Assembly (NCBI RefSeq): GCF_001667585.1
Contig: NZ_LZJZ01000084.1
Location: 29,579 to 93,578 of the forward strand
Origin: Mycobacterium sp. E2733
Lineage (GTDB): Bacteria; Actinomycetota; Actinomycetes; Mycobacteriales; Mycobacteriaceae
Length of the DNA: 64,000 nt
Direction: 5' to 3'
Below the pieces are notes generated by a model that was given only the letters and a program-made list of their open reading frames with translations, searched no databases and was not told the DNA's origin. Below, one piece after another: positions 11,090 through 19,187 of this stretch. Numbering within the stretch: the first letter of the stretch is position 1; each line of letters starts with the position of its first letter. Both the position numbers and the translations under genes were made by a program.

Positions 11090-11515
11090 ATGAGTGCGCT
11101 GCTACCTGAAACGTGGCCCAAGCCGTTGCTGGGCGCGGTCCGCGTTTCCAACAGATACCTGCTCAACCCGCTGATGCTGCGCCTGGCCGGGCACAAACAT
11201 TGGTACGCGTCGGCCATCCGCCACACCGGGCGACGGTCGGGCAAGCAATACGCCACGCCGGTCGTCGCCGACCGGACGGCCGACGGGTTCGTCATACCGC
11301 TGCCCTACGGCACCGGAGTGGACTGGTTGCAAAACGTCCTTGCCGCGGGGCGAGCGACTATCTCCTCCCAGGGCGAGAGTTACGACGTGGCCCAGCCCCA
11401 GGTGATCGACGCGGACGCGGCCCTACCCATGCTGTCGGCCGACCGGAAACGCACGTTCGCCCGACTCGGCATCCCCCACTACCTCAGAGTTCGGGACGCT
11501 TCGCCGCCGAATTGA
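11090..11515 (+). CDS. Nitroreductase-family deazaflavin-dependent oxidoreductase
   Basis: 141-residue small split-barrel protein, distantly related to the two Ddn-like genes. RHTGRRSGKQYATPVVADR corresponds to the Ddn [14 protein letters not shown] region, followed by VIPLPYGTGVDWLQNVLAAG. It is probably F420- or flavin-dependent with unknown substrate. The ATG start has a weak TGGAG 4 bases upstream, 53 bases after ipdC, so cotranscription with the ipd operon is possible. It stands where M. tuberculosis has fdxB and Rv3555c. It is convergent with fadA6. Confidence 0.82.
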   Translation: MSALLPETWPKPLLGAVRVSNRYLLNPLMLRLAGHKHWYASAIRHTGRRSGKQYATPVVADRTADGFVIPLPYGTGVDWLQNVLAAGRATISSQGESYDVAQPQVIDADAALPMLSADRKRTFARLGIPHYLRVRDASPPN

Positions 11516-11542
11516 GTGCGACGCCGTTCGTCGAGACATGAA

Positions 11543-11574
11543 CCGCGCACGGCTTTTTCGGCGTGCCGTGTGCG
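11543..11574. terminator. Possible bidirectional terminator between convergent genes
   Basis: CCGCGCACGGC and GCCGTGTGCG form an imperfect stem around a loop containing TTTTT, in the 107-base gap between the deazaflavin oxidoreductase and fadA6 ends. Mycobacterial terminators often lack a U-tract, so the call rests on stem and position only. Confidence 0.4.
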
Positions 11575-11622
11575 TCGTTTAAGTGTCGTGGCCGGGCGAC
11601 CCGACCAAGCGCCGAGGCGCCG

Positions 11623-12783
11623 TTACAGCCGCTCGATGATGGTCACGTTCGCGGTGCCGCCGCCCTCGCACATCGTCTGCAGGCCATAGCGGCCGCCGAC
11701 GCGCTCGAGTTCGTTGAGCATGGTGGCGAACAGCTTGGCGCCGGTCGCGCCAAGCGGATGCCCAAGCGCGATCGCGCCGCCATTCGGGTTGACCTTCTCC
11801 GGATCGGCCTTGATCTCCTTGAGCCAGGCCATCACCACCGGCGCGAACGCCTCGTTGATCTCGACGGTGTCGATGTCCTCGATCGACAGCCCGGTCCTTT
11901 CCAGGGCGTGGCGGGTGGCCGGGATGGGCCCGGTCAGCATGAAGACCGGGTCGGCGGCGCGGGCGCTGATGTGGTGGATTCGCGCGCGAGGGGTCAGCTT
12001 GTGATCCTTGACGGCCTGCTCGGAAGCCAGCAGCACCGCGCTGGCACCGTCGGAGATCTGGCTGGCCATCGCCGCCGTCAGCCGGCCGCCATCGACGAGC
12101 GTCTTCAGGCCGGCCATCTTCTCCAGCGACGACTCGCGCGGACCCTCGTCGACCCGGAACGGGCCGGATTCCGTTTCCACGGTGATGATTTCGTTGTCGA
12201 AGTGACCGCCCCGGATCGCGGCGAACGCGCGCTCGTGGCTGGTCAGCGCGTAGCGCTCCATCTCTTCGCGCGACAGGTTCCACTTCCCGGCGATCAGCTC
12301 CGAGCCGCGGAACTGAGAGATCTCCTGATCGCCGTACCGGTGCAGCCACTGCTTGGACTCGTTGGTCGGCGAGGTGAACCCGAACTGCTCGCCCACGGTC
12401 ATGGCCGACGAGATCGGGATCTGGCTCATGTTCTGCACCCCGCCGGCCACGATGAGGTCGGCCGTGCCGGCCATGATGGCCTGTGCGCCAAAGGAAATCG
12501 CCTGCTGGCTGGAGCCGCACTGCCGGTCAACGGTGACGCCGGGAACTTCTTCGGGGTAGCCCGCGGCCAGCCACGAGAGCCGGGCGATGTTGCCCGCCTG
12601 CGCGCCGATGGCGTCGACGCAGCCGGCGATCACGTCGTCGACGGCGGCGGGGTCGACGTCCACCCGGTCGAGCAGGCCGCGCCACCCCAGGGCGCCGAGG
12701 TCCACCGGGTGCACCCCGGCCAGCGATCCGTTGCGCTTGCCGATCGCGGTCCGCACAGCGTCGATGACGTACGCCTCAGCCAT
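11623..12783 (-). CDS. fadA6: Thiolase FadA6 of C/D-ring degradation
   Basis: Acetyl-CoA acetyltransferase family thiolase of the KstR2 regulon, acting late in HIP breakdown after ring opening. The 386 residues have nucleophile Cys89 in VDRQCGSSQQ, His in [14 protein letters not shown] and the second Cys in TMCEGGGTANV. The ATG follows the GGGGAGAGGAGCG of a MIRU-like element with about 7 bases spacing; the element also encodes an in-frame upstream peptide (MQSEAMWGYRPLAGERSDT) that could be mistaken for an N-terminus. It lies 79 bases behind kstR2 and is probably cotranscribed with it. Confidence 0.94.
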   Translation of the reverse strand: MAEAYVIDAVRTAIGKRNGSLAGVHPVDLGALGWRGLLDRVDVDPAAVDDVIAGCVDAIGAQAGNIARLSWLAAGYPEEVPGVTVDRQCGSSQQAISFGAQAIMAGTADLIVAGGVQNMSQIPISSAMTVGEQFGFTSPTNESKQWLHRYGDQEISQFRGSELIAGKWNLSREEMERYALTSHERAFAAIRGGHFDNEIITVETESGPFRVDEGPRESSLEKMAGLKTLVDGGRLTAAMASQISDGASAVLLASEQAVKDHKLTPRARIHHISARAADPVFMLTGPIPATRHALERTGLSIEDIDTVEINEAFAPVVMAWLKEIKADPEKVNPNGGAIALGHPLGATGAKLFATMLNELERVGGRYGLQTMCEGGGTANVTIIERL

Positions 12784-12850
12784 TGTGTCGCTCCTCTCCC
12801 CCGCAAGCGGGCGGTACCCCCACATCGCTTCGCTTTGCATCGTCGCCGAC
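12784..12850 (-). repeat. MIRU-like element B, supplying the fadA6 ribosome-binding site
   Basis: Minus-strand copy of the dispersed element, with CGACGATGCAAAGCG, then ATGTGGGGGTACCGCC, CGCTTGCGGGGGAGAGGAG. It fills the kstR2-fadA6 gap. GAGAGGAG at its end lies 7 bases before the fadA6 ATG. The sequence resembles the CGCTCTGCATCGTCGCCGGC end of the M. tuberculosis MIRU as I remember it. Confidence 0.75.
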
Positions 12851-12862
12851 ACGAGCCATTTG

Positions 12863-13465
12863 TCAGACTCCTTCTTTGGTAATCCCACCAAGAACGATGG
12901 CGAGGTATTGCTCACCCACCTGTTGCGCGGTGAGGGGTCCGCCGGGTTGATACCAGCGCACCGACACCCACGTGGTGTCACGAATGAAACGGTAGACGAG
13001 GTCGACGTTGAGGTCGGGCTGGAAGTAGCCCTCGTCGATGCCCTGGTTGATCACCTCGACCCACATCTTGCGCTGCTGACGGTTCATGTCCTCGATGTAG
13101 GAGAACCGGGGCTGCGACAACAACCGCTGGGCTTCGTCCTGATAGATGACGACCTGTGCGTGCCGATGCTCGATCGCCTCGAACGACGCCATGAACAGCC
13201 CTTTGAGCCGCTCCAGCGGGTTGGCCTCGCTGTCGACGATCTCGCGGTAGCGGGCGAACAACCAGTCCAGAAAACTGCGCAGGACCTCGTCGACCATCTC
13301 CTCCTTGGAGGAGAAGTGGTGATAGAGGCTGCCCGAGAGGATGCCGGCGCTGTCCGCGATGTCGCGCACGGTGGTCGCGCGCAATCCGCGTTCGGCGAAC
13401 ATGGTCGCGGCGAGCTCCAACAACTCGTCGCGGCGACTGTTTGCCTGACCGGCCATTCGGTCCAC
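12863..13465 (-). CDS. kstR2: TetR-family repressor KstR2
   Basis: Repressor of the HIP (rings C/D) regulon, relieved by HIP-CoA. The 200-residue protein has an N-terminal TetR helix-turn-helix (ATTVRDIADSAGILSGSLYH, about residues 29-48) and a helical ligand domain with FIRDTTWVSVRWYQPGGPLT near the C-terminus. GTG is chosen because MDRMAGQANSRRDELLELAA matches recalled Rv3557c; an ATG three codons later is possible. One operator copy precedes it, giving autoregulation. In M. tuberculosis PPE64 lies between kstR2 and ipdF; it is absent here. Confidence 0.95.
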   Translation of the reverse strand: MDRMAGQANSRRDELLELAATMFAERGLRATTVRDIADSAGILSGSLYHHFSSKEEMVDEVLRSFLDWLFARYREIVDSEANPLERLKGLFMASFEAIEHRHAQVVIYQDEAQRLLSQPRFSYIEDMNRQQRKMWVEVINQGIDEGYFQPDLNVDLVYRFIRDTTWVSVRWYQPGGPLTAQQVGEQYLAIVLGGITKEGV

Positions 13466-13480
13466 CGCGTCAGGATATCA

Positions 13481-13494
13481 ACCAAGCGCTTGCT
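13481..13494. promoter_or_regulatory. KstR2 operator upstream of kstR2
   Basis: ACCAAGCGCTTGCT fits AnCAAGnnCTTGnT at all fixed positions and lies 16 bases before the kstR2 GTG, inside the 44-base gap after ipdF. It should mediate autorepression of kstR2-fadA6. Confidence 0.9.
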
Positions 13495-13509
13495 TGGCCA
13501 GCGAAGCTC

Positions 13510-14298
13510 TCACGGATGCTGGCTGGACACCGAGATGACTTCCCCGGTCAGATAGCTGGAGTAGTCACTGGCCAGAAATGCGATGGTGGCCGCCACCTCC
13601 CACGGCTCGGCCGCCCGCCCGAACGCTTCACCGGCCGACAGCCGATCGAGCAGGTCGGCCGAGGTCGTCTTGTCCAGGAACTTGTGGCGGGCGATGCTCG
13701 GGGACACAGCGTTGATCCGCACCCCATACTCGACGGCTTCGATTGCGCTGCAGCGGGTTAGCGCCATCACCCCCGCCTTGGCGGCAGCATAGTGTGACTG
13801 CGAATGCTGCGCCCGCCAGCCCAGAACGCTGGCGTTGTTGACGATCACGCCGCCGTGGTCCGCTTCGCGGAAGTAGCCCAGTGCCGCCCGAGTGGCCCGA
13901 AACACCGACGACAGCGTCACGTTCAGGACGCGGTCCCACTCGTCGTCGGTCATGTCGACCACCGGCGTCTGGCCGCCCAGCCCCGCGTTGTTGACCAACA
14001 CGTCGAGCCGGCCCATCCGGGCGGTGGTCGAGGCGATCAGCGCGTCGACCTGCGCGGTGGACGTCACATCGCACAGCACACTCTCGACCCGGCCCAGGCC
14101 CAGCGCAGACAGTTCGTCGGCCGTCTCCCCCAGCCGCCGCTCGTGGTGGTCGGACACCACCACGTCGGCGCCCTCGACGAGCGCCCGTCGCGCCGTCGCC
14201 GAGCCGATGCCGGTGCCGGCCGCCGCGGTTACGACGACGACCTTGCCCTCCAAAAGCCCATGCCCGGCAACCTCTTTCGGAGCTTCGGACAGGCTCAT
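13510..14298 (-). CDS. ipdF: Short-chain dehydrogenase IpdF
   Basis: SDR of 262 residues assigned to oxidoreduction at the 5-hydroxyl/5-oxo position of HIP intermediates. Cofactor motif TAAAGTGIG (24-32), NNAGLGG (103-109), Ser157, Tyr170 and Lys174 (YAAAK) are present. The first Gly of the classical TGxxxGxG is Ala here (TAAAGTG), which is also how I remember Rv3559c. The ATG overlaps the fadE30 stop by four bases, so the two are translationally coupled. It belongs to the operon starting at the KstR2 site in front of fadE30. Confidence 0.92.
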   Translation of the reverse strand: MSLSEAPKEVAGHGLLEGKVVVVTAAAGTGIGSATARRALVEGADVVVSDHHERRLGETADELSALGLGRVESVLCDVTSTAQVDALIASTTARMGRLDVLVNNAGLGGQTPVVDMTDDEWDRVLNVTLSSVFRATRAALGYFREADHGGVIVNNASVLGWRAQHSQSHYAAAKAGVMALTRCSAIEAVEYGVRINAVSPSIARHKFLDKTTSADLLDRLSAGEAFGRAAEPWEVAATIAFLASDYSSYLTGEVISVSSQHP

Positions 14299-15443
14299 CC
14301 CTTTACCTCCCGGGGCAGGCCGAGCACCCGCTCGGCGATGATGTTGCGCTGGATCTCGTTGGAGCCGCCGTAGATGGTGTCGGCTCGGGTGAACAGGAAC
14401 AGCCGCTGCCATTCGTCGAACTCACCGTCGGACAGGGTCAGCCCCGGCTTGCCGATCACGTCCATCGCCAGCTCCCCCAGCGCGCGATGCCAGTTGGCCC
14501 ACAACAACTTCGACACATTGTCCTGCCCGGGCTGCTCGACATCCATGGTGGCCAGCGCATACGAACGCATCGCCCGCAACCCCGTCCACGCGCGGGTCAG
14601 CCGCTCGCGGATGAAGGGGTCGTCGGCGGCGCCGTTGCGCCGCGCCAGGTCGGCCAGATTGGAAAGCTCACGGGCGTAGCGGATCTGCTGGCCCAGTGTG
14701 GACACGCCGCGCTCGAAGGTCAGCGTGCCCATGGCGACCCGCCAACCGTCGCCGGGCTGGCCGACCACCAGATTGGCTTCGGTGCGGGCGTCGTCGAAGA
14801 AGACCTCGTTGAATTCGGAGTCGCCGGTCAGCTGGATGATCGGGCGGACCTGCACACCCGGCTGGTCCAGCGGCACCAGCAGATACGACAGCCCGGCGTG
14901 CCGCTTGGAACCCTTCTCCGTGCGGGCGACCACGAAGCACCACTGCGCCCAGTGCGCCAACGACGTCCACACCTTTTGGCCGTTGATCACCCACTGGTCA
15001 CCGTCCAACTCGGCGGTGGTGGCGACGTTGGCCAGGTCGCTGCCGGCGCCGGGTTCGGAATAGCCCTGACACCACAGCTCGGTGACATCGAGGATCTTCG
15101 GCAGGAACCGCTGCTGCTGCTCGGGCGTCCCGAAGGCGATCAGCGTCGGGCCGAGCAACTCCTCACCGAAGTGGTTCACCTTGTCCGGGGCGTCGGCTTT
15201 GGCGTACTCCTCGTAGAACGCCACCCGGTGCGCGGTCGAGAGCCCGCGGCCGCCGTGTTCCACCGGCCAGCCCAGGCAGGTCAGGCCGGCCTTGGCCAGA
15301 TGCCGATTCCACGCCCGGCGCTCCTCGAACGCCTCGTGCTCGCGCCCCGGTCCGCCCAGACCCTTGAGAGCTGCGAATTCGCCGACCAGATTGTCGGCGA
15401 GCCACTGGCGGACCTCCGCCCGGAACTCCTCGACGTCCTGCAT
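14295..15443 (-). CDS. fadE30: Acyl-CoA dehydrogenase FadE30
   Basis: FAD-dependent dehydrogenase acting on the HIP-CoA propionyl side chain after activation by FadD3. The 382 residues show the ACAD blocks CQGYSEPGAGSDLANVATTA, INGQKVWTSLAHWAQWCFVV and the terminal YGGSNEIQRNIIAERVLGLP. Start ATG (MQDVEEFRAEVRQWL) matches recalled Rv3560c. First gene of fadE30-ipdF, divergent from fadD3 across one shared KstR2 operator. The upstream region is only 48 bases. Confidence 0.94.
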   Translation of the reverse strand: MQDVEEFRAEVRQWLADNLVGEFAALKGLGGPGREHEAFEERRAWNRHLAKAGLTCLGWPVEHGGRGLSTAHRVAFYEEYAKADAPDKVNHFGEELLGPTLIAFGTPEQQQRFLPKILDVTELWCQGYSEPGAGSDLANVATTAELDGDQWVINGQKVWTSLAHWAQWCFVVARTEKGSKRHAGLSYLLVPLDQPGVQVRPIIQLTGDSEFNEVFFDDARTEANLVVGQPGDGWRVAMGTLTFERGVSTLGQQIRYARELSNLADLARRNGAADDPFIRERLTRAWTGLRAMRSYALATMDVEQPGQDNVSKLLWANWHRALGELAMDVIGKPGLTLSDGEFDEWQRLFLFTRADTIYGGSNEIQRNIIAERVLGLPREVKG

Positions 15444-15460
15444 GCCCTGTAGGCTAACCT

Positions 15461-15474
15461 ACCAAGCACTTGCT
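15461..15474. promoter_or_regulatory. KstR2 operator between fadE30 and fadD3
   Basis: ACCAAGCACTTGCT fits AnCAAGnnCTTGnT at all fixed positions and lies midway between the two start codons. One bound repressor could silence both divergent operons. Confidence 0.92.
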
Positions 15475-15491
15475 TTGTTAGGAGCATCTCG

Positions 15492-17036
15492 ATGACCGTC
15501 GATCCGCGCACCATACCGGCGGCGCTGGATCGTTTGGCGCAGCAATTTCCCGGTGACGACGCGTTGATCACCGACGAGAGGTCGTTCACGGCGGCCGCCT
15601 TGCGCGACGAGGTGCACCGGGCCGCCGCGGCACTGATCAGCCTCGGCGTGGCAGCCGGCGACCGCGTGGCCATCTGGTCGCCGAACACCTGGCACTGGGT
15701 GGTCGCGTGTTTGGCGATCCACCATGCCGGCGCCGCCATGGTGCCCCTGAACACCCGCTATACCGCCGAGGAAGCCGCCGACATCCTGGCCCGCACCGGC
15801 GCGCCGGTGCTGTTCGGGATGGGTAAGTTCCTGGGCCACGACCGCGTCGCCGACCTGGAGCGCTTAGGCCCCGAAGCCCTGCCCGCGCTGCGGCACGTCG
15901 TGAGGATCCCGATCGAGGCTGACGACGGGACGTGGGACGACTTCATGGCTCGCGGCTCCGACCCCAGCACGGTCGCCGCCCGCGCCGCGGCCGTCATGCC
16001 CGACGACGTCAGCGACATCCTGTTCACCTCGGGCACCACCGGCCGCAGCAAAGGCGTCCTCTGCGCCCATCGGCAGTCGTTGTCGGCCTCGGCGTCGTGG
16101 GCCGCCAACGGCAAGATCACCAGCGATGACCGCTACCTCTGCATCAACCCGTTCTTCCACAACTTCGGTTACAAGGCCGGCATCCTCGCCTGCCTGCAGA
16201 CCGGCGCGACGCTGATCCCGCACCTGACCTTCGACCCGCTGCGCGCGCTGCAGGCGATCGAGCGGCACCGCATCACCGTGTTGCCCGGACCGCCCACCAT
16301 CTACCAGACCCTGCTCGACCACCCACAGCGCAAGGACTACGACCTCAGCTCGCTGCGGTTCGCGGTGACGGGCGCGGCCACGGTGCCGGTCGTGTTGGTC
16401 GAACGCATGCAGTCCGAGCTCGACATCGACATCGTCCTGACGGCCTACGGGCTGACCGAGGCCAACGGCATGGGCACCATGTGCCGCGCCGACGACGACG
16501 CGGTCACCGTCGCCACCACCTGCGGGCGCCCGTTCGCCGACTTCGAATTGCGCATCGACTCAAGCACTTCCGGAGCAGCGGGTGAGGTGCTGCTGCGCGG
16601 GCCGAACGTGATGCGGGGCTACCTCGACGACCCGGCCGCCACCGCGGCCGCCATCGACGCCGACGGCTGGCTGCACACCGGTGACATCGGCGCCGTCGAC
16701 GCGGCGGGCAACCTGCGCATCACCGACCGGCTCAAGGACATGTACATCTGCGGCGGGTTCAACGTCTACCCCGCCGAGGTCGAGCAGGTGCTGGCCCGGA
16801 TGGAGGGGGTGGCCGACGCCGCGGTGATCGGTGTCCCCGACGAGCGCCTCGGCGAAGTGGGCCGGGCGTTCGTGGTGGCCCGGCCCGGCGCCGAGCTCGA
16901 CGAGCAATCCGTGATCGCTTACACCCGCGAACATTTGGCGAACTTCAAGGCGCCGCGGTCGGTGCGGTTCATCGACGCGTTGCCGCGCAATCCGGGCGGC
17001 AAGGTGCTCAAACCACAACTGCGAGAGTGGACCTGA
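15492..17036 (+). CDS. fadD3: HIP-CoA synthetase FadD3
   Basis: ATP-dependent acyl-CoA ligase that activates the bicyclic propanoate HIP left after ring A/B removal. The resulting HIP-CoA is the KstR2 inducer, so the gene is both pathway entry and signal source. The 514 residues contain the AMP-binding P-loop TSGTTGRSKG (from residue 179), the motif TAYGLTEANG, GWLHTGDIGAVD and the C-terminal NPGGKVLKPQL with the catalytic Lys. ATG with AGGAGC about 7 bases upstream. First gene of a tight plus-strand operon running through aspB. Confidence 0.95.
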   Translation: MTVDPRTIPAALDRLAQQFPGDDALITDERSFTAAALRDEVHRAAAALISLGVAAGDRVAIWSPNTWHWVVACLAIHHAGAAMVPLNTRYTAEEAADILARTGAPVLFGMGKFLGHDRVADLERLGPEALPALRHVVRIPIEADDGTWDDFMARGSDPSTVAARAAAVMPDDVSDILFTSGTTGRSKGVLCAHRQSLSASASWAANGKITSDDRYLCINPFFHNFGYKAGILACLQTGATLIPHLTFDPLRALQAIERHRITVLPGPPTIYQTLLDHPQRKDYDLSSLRFAVTGAATVPVVLVERMQSELDIDIVLTAYGLTEANGMGTMCRADDDAVTVATTCGRPFADFELRIDSSTSGAAGEVLLRGPNVMRGYLDDPAATAAAIDADGWLHTGDIGAVDAAGNLRITDRLKDMYICGGFNVYPAEVEQVLARMEGVADAAVIGVPDERLGEVGRAFVVARPGAELDEQSVIAYTREHLANFKAPRSVRFIDALPRNPGGKVLKPQLREWT

Positions 17037-17037
17037 C

Positions 17038-18171
17038 GTGGATCTGCAACTAGACGAAGAGACTCTGGCCTTCCAGGCCGAGGTGCGGGAGTTTTTGTCG
17101 GCCAACGCCGCATCGATCCCGACGAAGTCTTATGACGACGCCGAAGGTTTCGCCCAGCACCGGCGGTGGGATCGCGTGCTGTTCGACGCCGGGCTGTCGG
17201 TGATCACCTGGCCGAAGAAGTACGGGGGCCGCGACGCGCCGCTGCTGCATTGGGTGGTGTTCGAAGAGGAGTACTTTCGCGCCGGCGCCCCGGGCCGCGC
17301 CAGCGCCAACGGCACCTCGATGCTGGCGCCGACGCTTTTCGCGCACGGCACCGAAGAACAGCTCGACCGCATCCTGCCGAAAATGGCCAGCGGCGAACAG
17401 ATCTGGGCACAGGCGTGGTCGGAGCCGGAATCCGGCAGCGACCTGGCTTCGCTGCGGTCCACCGCGACCAGAACCGACGGCGGTTGGCTGCTCAACGGGC
17501 AGAAGATCTGGAGTTCCCGCGCGCCGTTCGCGGAAATGGGCTTCGGGCTGTTCCGGTCGGACCCGGCGGCCGAGCGGCACAACGGCCTGACTTACTTCAT
17601 GTTCGACCTGAAGGCAAAGGGCGTCACCGTGCGTCCCATCGTCCAGCTGGGCGGTGACACCGGCTTCGGCGAGATCTTCCTCGACGACGTGTTCGTCCCC
17701 GACCACGACGTCATCGGCGCCCCGAACGAGGGCTGGCGCGCGGCCATGAGCACATCGAGCAACGAGCGCGGCATGTCGCTGCGCAGCCCGGCCCGCTTCC
17801 TGGCGACCGCCGAGCGGCTGGTGAAGCTCTGGAAGGACAACGGATCGCCCCCGGCGTTCGCCGACCGCGTCGCCGACGGCTGGATCAAGGCGCAGGCTTA
17901 CCGGCTGCAGACCTTCGGCACGGTGACCAGGCTGGCCGCCGGCGGTGAGCTGGGTGCCGAATCATCGGTGACCAAGGTGTTCTGGTCGGACCTCGACGTG
18001 GAGCTGCACCAGACAGCGCTCGACGTCCTCGCCGCCGACGGCGAGCTCGCCGGCAATTGGACCGATGGCCTGCTGTTCGCGCTGGGCGGGCCGATCTATG
18101 CCGGCACCAACGAGATTCAGCGCAACATCATCTCGGAACGATTGCTGGGCCTGCCCCGGGAGAAGCGGTAA
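17038..18171 (+). CDS. fadE31: Acyl-CoA dehydrogenase FadE31
   Basis: ACAD of the KstR2 regulon, reported to pair with FadE32 or FadE33 into heteromeric enzymes. The 377 residues hold AWSEPESGSDLASLRSTATR, LNGQKIWSSRAPFAEMGFGL and YAGTNEIQRNIISERLLGLP. It starts with GTG one base after the fadD3 stop. It is the full-length member; FadE32 and FadE33 are short (314 and 316 residues), matching the alpha/beta pattern of FadE29/FadE28. Substrate is a post-ring-opening CoA ester, not determined from sequence. Confidence 0.92.
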   Translation: MDLQLDEETLAFQAEVREFLSANAASIPTKSYDDAEGFAQHRRWDRVLFDAGLSVITWPKKYGGRDAPLLHWVVFEEEYFRAGAPGRASANGTSMLAPTLFAHGTEEQLDRILPKMASGEQIWAQAWSEPESGSDLASLRSTATRTDGGWLLNGQKIWSSRAPFAEMGFGLFRSDPAAERHNGLTYFMFDLKAKGVTVRPIVQLGGDTGFGEIFLDDVFVPDHDVIGAPNEGWRAAMSTSSNERGMSLRSPARFLATAERLVKLWKDNGSPPAFADRVADGWIKAQAYRLQTFGTVTRLAAGGELGAESSVTKVFWSDLDVELHQTALDVLAADGELAGNWTDGLLFALGGPIYAGTNEIQRNIISERLLGLPREKR

Positions 18172-19115
18172 TGGACTTCGCATTAGACGAACAGCAGCGC
18201 GACTTCGCGGCGAGCATCGACGCCGCCCTGGGCGCGGCCGACCTGCCCGGCGTGGTCCGCGCGTGGTCCGCGGGTGATACCGCACCGGGCCGCAAGGTGT
18301 GGGGGCAGCTGGCCGACCTCGGCGTCACCGCGCTGGCGGTGCCCGAGAAGTTCGACGGCATCGAGGCGCACCCCGTCGACCTGGTGGTCGCGCTCGAAAG
18401 GCTGGGGCGCTGGTGTGTGCCCGGGCCTGTGGCCGAATCCATTGCCGTGGCACCGGTTTTGCTCGCCTCCGATGATCAGGCCGAGCGTTGCGCCGCGCTG
18501 GCCTCCGGTGAGCTGATCGCCACCGTCGCGCTGCCGCCGCACACGCCGCGCGCGGTGGACGCCGACACGGCCGGGCTGGTGCTGGTCGCCACCGAGCAGG
18601 GCGTCGCCGAAGCCACCCCGGGTGACCGGCACGAGTCGGTCGATCCGAGCCGGCCCCTCTACGACGTGACCGCGACCGGCCAGGTCTGGCAGGGGGATCG
18701 CGAGCGCGCCTACGCGTTCGGAGCGCTGGCCACCGCCGCGCAGCTGGTCGGCGCGGCCGAGGCGCTGCTGCGCGACACCGTCGAATACGCAAAGCAGCGG
18801 TCGCAATTCGGCCGGGTGATCGGTTCTTATCAGGCGATCAAACACAAGCTCGCCGACGTGCACATCGCGATCGAGCTGGCCCGGCCGCTGCTGTACGGCG
18901 CGGCCCTGACGCTAAAGAACCGCGACGTCAGCGCGGCCAAGGCGGCGGCGTCCGAGGCGGGCCTCCTGGCCGCGCGGTCGGCGCTGCAGACCCACGGTGC
19001 GATCGGGTTCACCCAGGAACACGACCTCTCCCTATGGTTGCTGCGGGTGCAAGCATTGCGATCGGCCTGGGGTACCCCCGAGGCGCATCGGCGGCGAGTG
19101 CTGGAGGCGCTCTGA
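18171..19115 (+). CDS. fadE32: Acyl-CoA dehydrogenase FadE32
   Basis: Short ACAD subunit (314 residues) starting MDFALDEQQRDFAASIDAAL. The C-terminal domain has QRSQFGRVIGSYQAIKHKLA and HGAIGFTQEHDLSLWLLRVQ, and the central beta domain is reduced, as in FadE28. TAATG overlap with fadE31 gives one-base coupling. Likely partner of FadE31. A MIRU-like element, rather than the usual overlap, separates it from fadE33. Confidence 0.91.
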   Translation: MDFALDEQQRDFAASIDAALGAADLPGVVRAWSAGDTAPGRKVWGQLADLGVTALAVPEKFDGIEAHPVDLVVALERLGRWCVPGPVAESIAVAPVLLASDDQAERCAALASGELIATVALPPHTPRAVDADTAGLVLVATEQGVAEATPGDRHESVDPSRPLYDVTATGQVWQGDRERAYAFGALATAAQLVGAAEALLRDTVEYAKQRSQFGRVIGSYQAIKHKLADVHIAIELARPLLYGAALTLKNRDVSAAKAAASEAGLLAARSALQTHGAIGFTQEHDLSLWLLRVQALRSAWGTPEAHRRRVLEAL

Positions 19116-19118
19116 TGC

Positions 19119-19184
19119 GCCGCGACGATGCAGAACGTAACGATGTGGGGGCACCACCCGCTTGCGGGGGAGAGGAGCGGCGCT
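19119..19184 (+). repeat. MIRU-like element C, between fadE32 and fadE33
   Basis: Plus-strand copy: CGCCGCGACGATGCAGAACG, ATGTGGGGGCACCACC, CGCTTGCGGGGGAGAGGAGC. It occupies almost the whole fadE32-fadE33 gap. Its GAGAGGAG is about 10 bases before the fadE33 ATG, and its small frame (MQNVTMWGHHPLAGERSG) runs straight into fadE33. Confidence 0.75.
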
Positions 19185-19187
19185 CTG

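Noticed and set aside
12784..12981. 66-codon N-terminal extension of fadA6
   Set aside because: It is encoded by the MIRU-like element and the kstR2 3' end; thiolase homology begins at MAEAYVIDAV.
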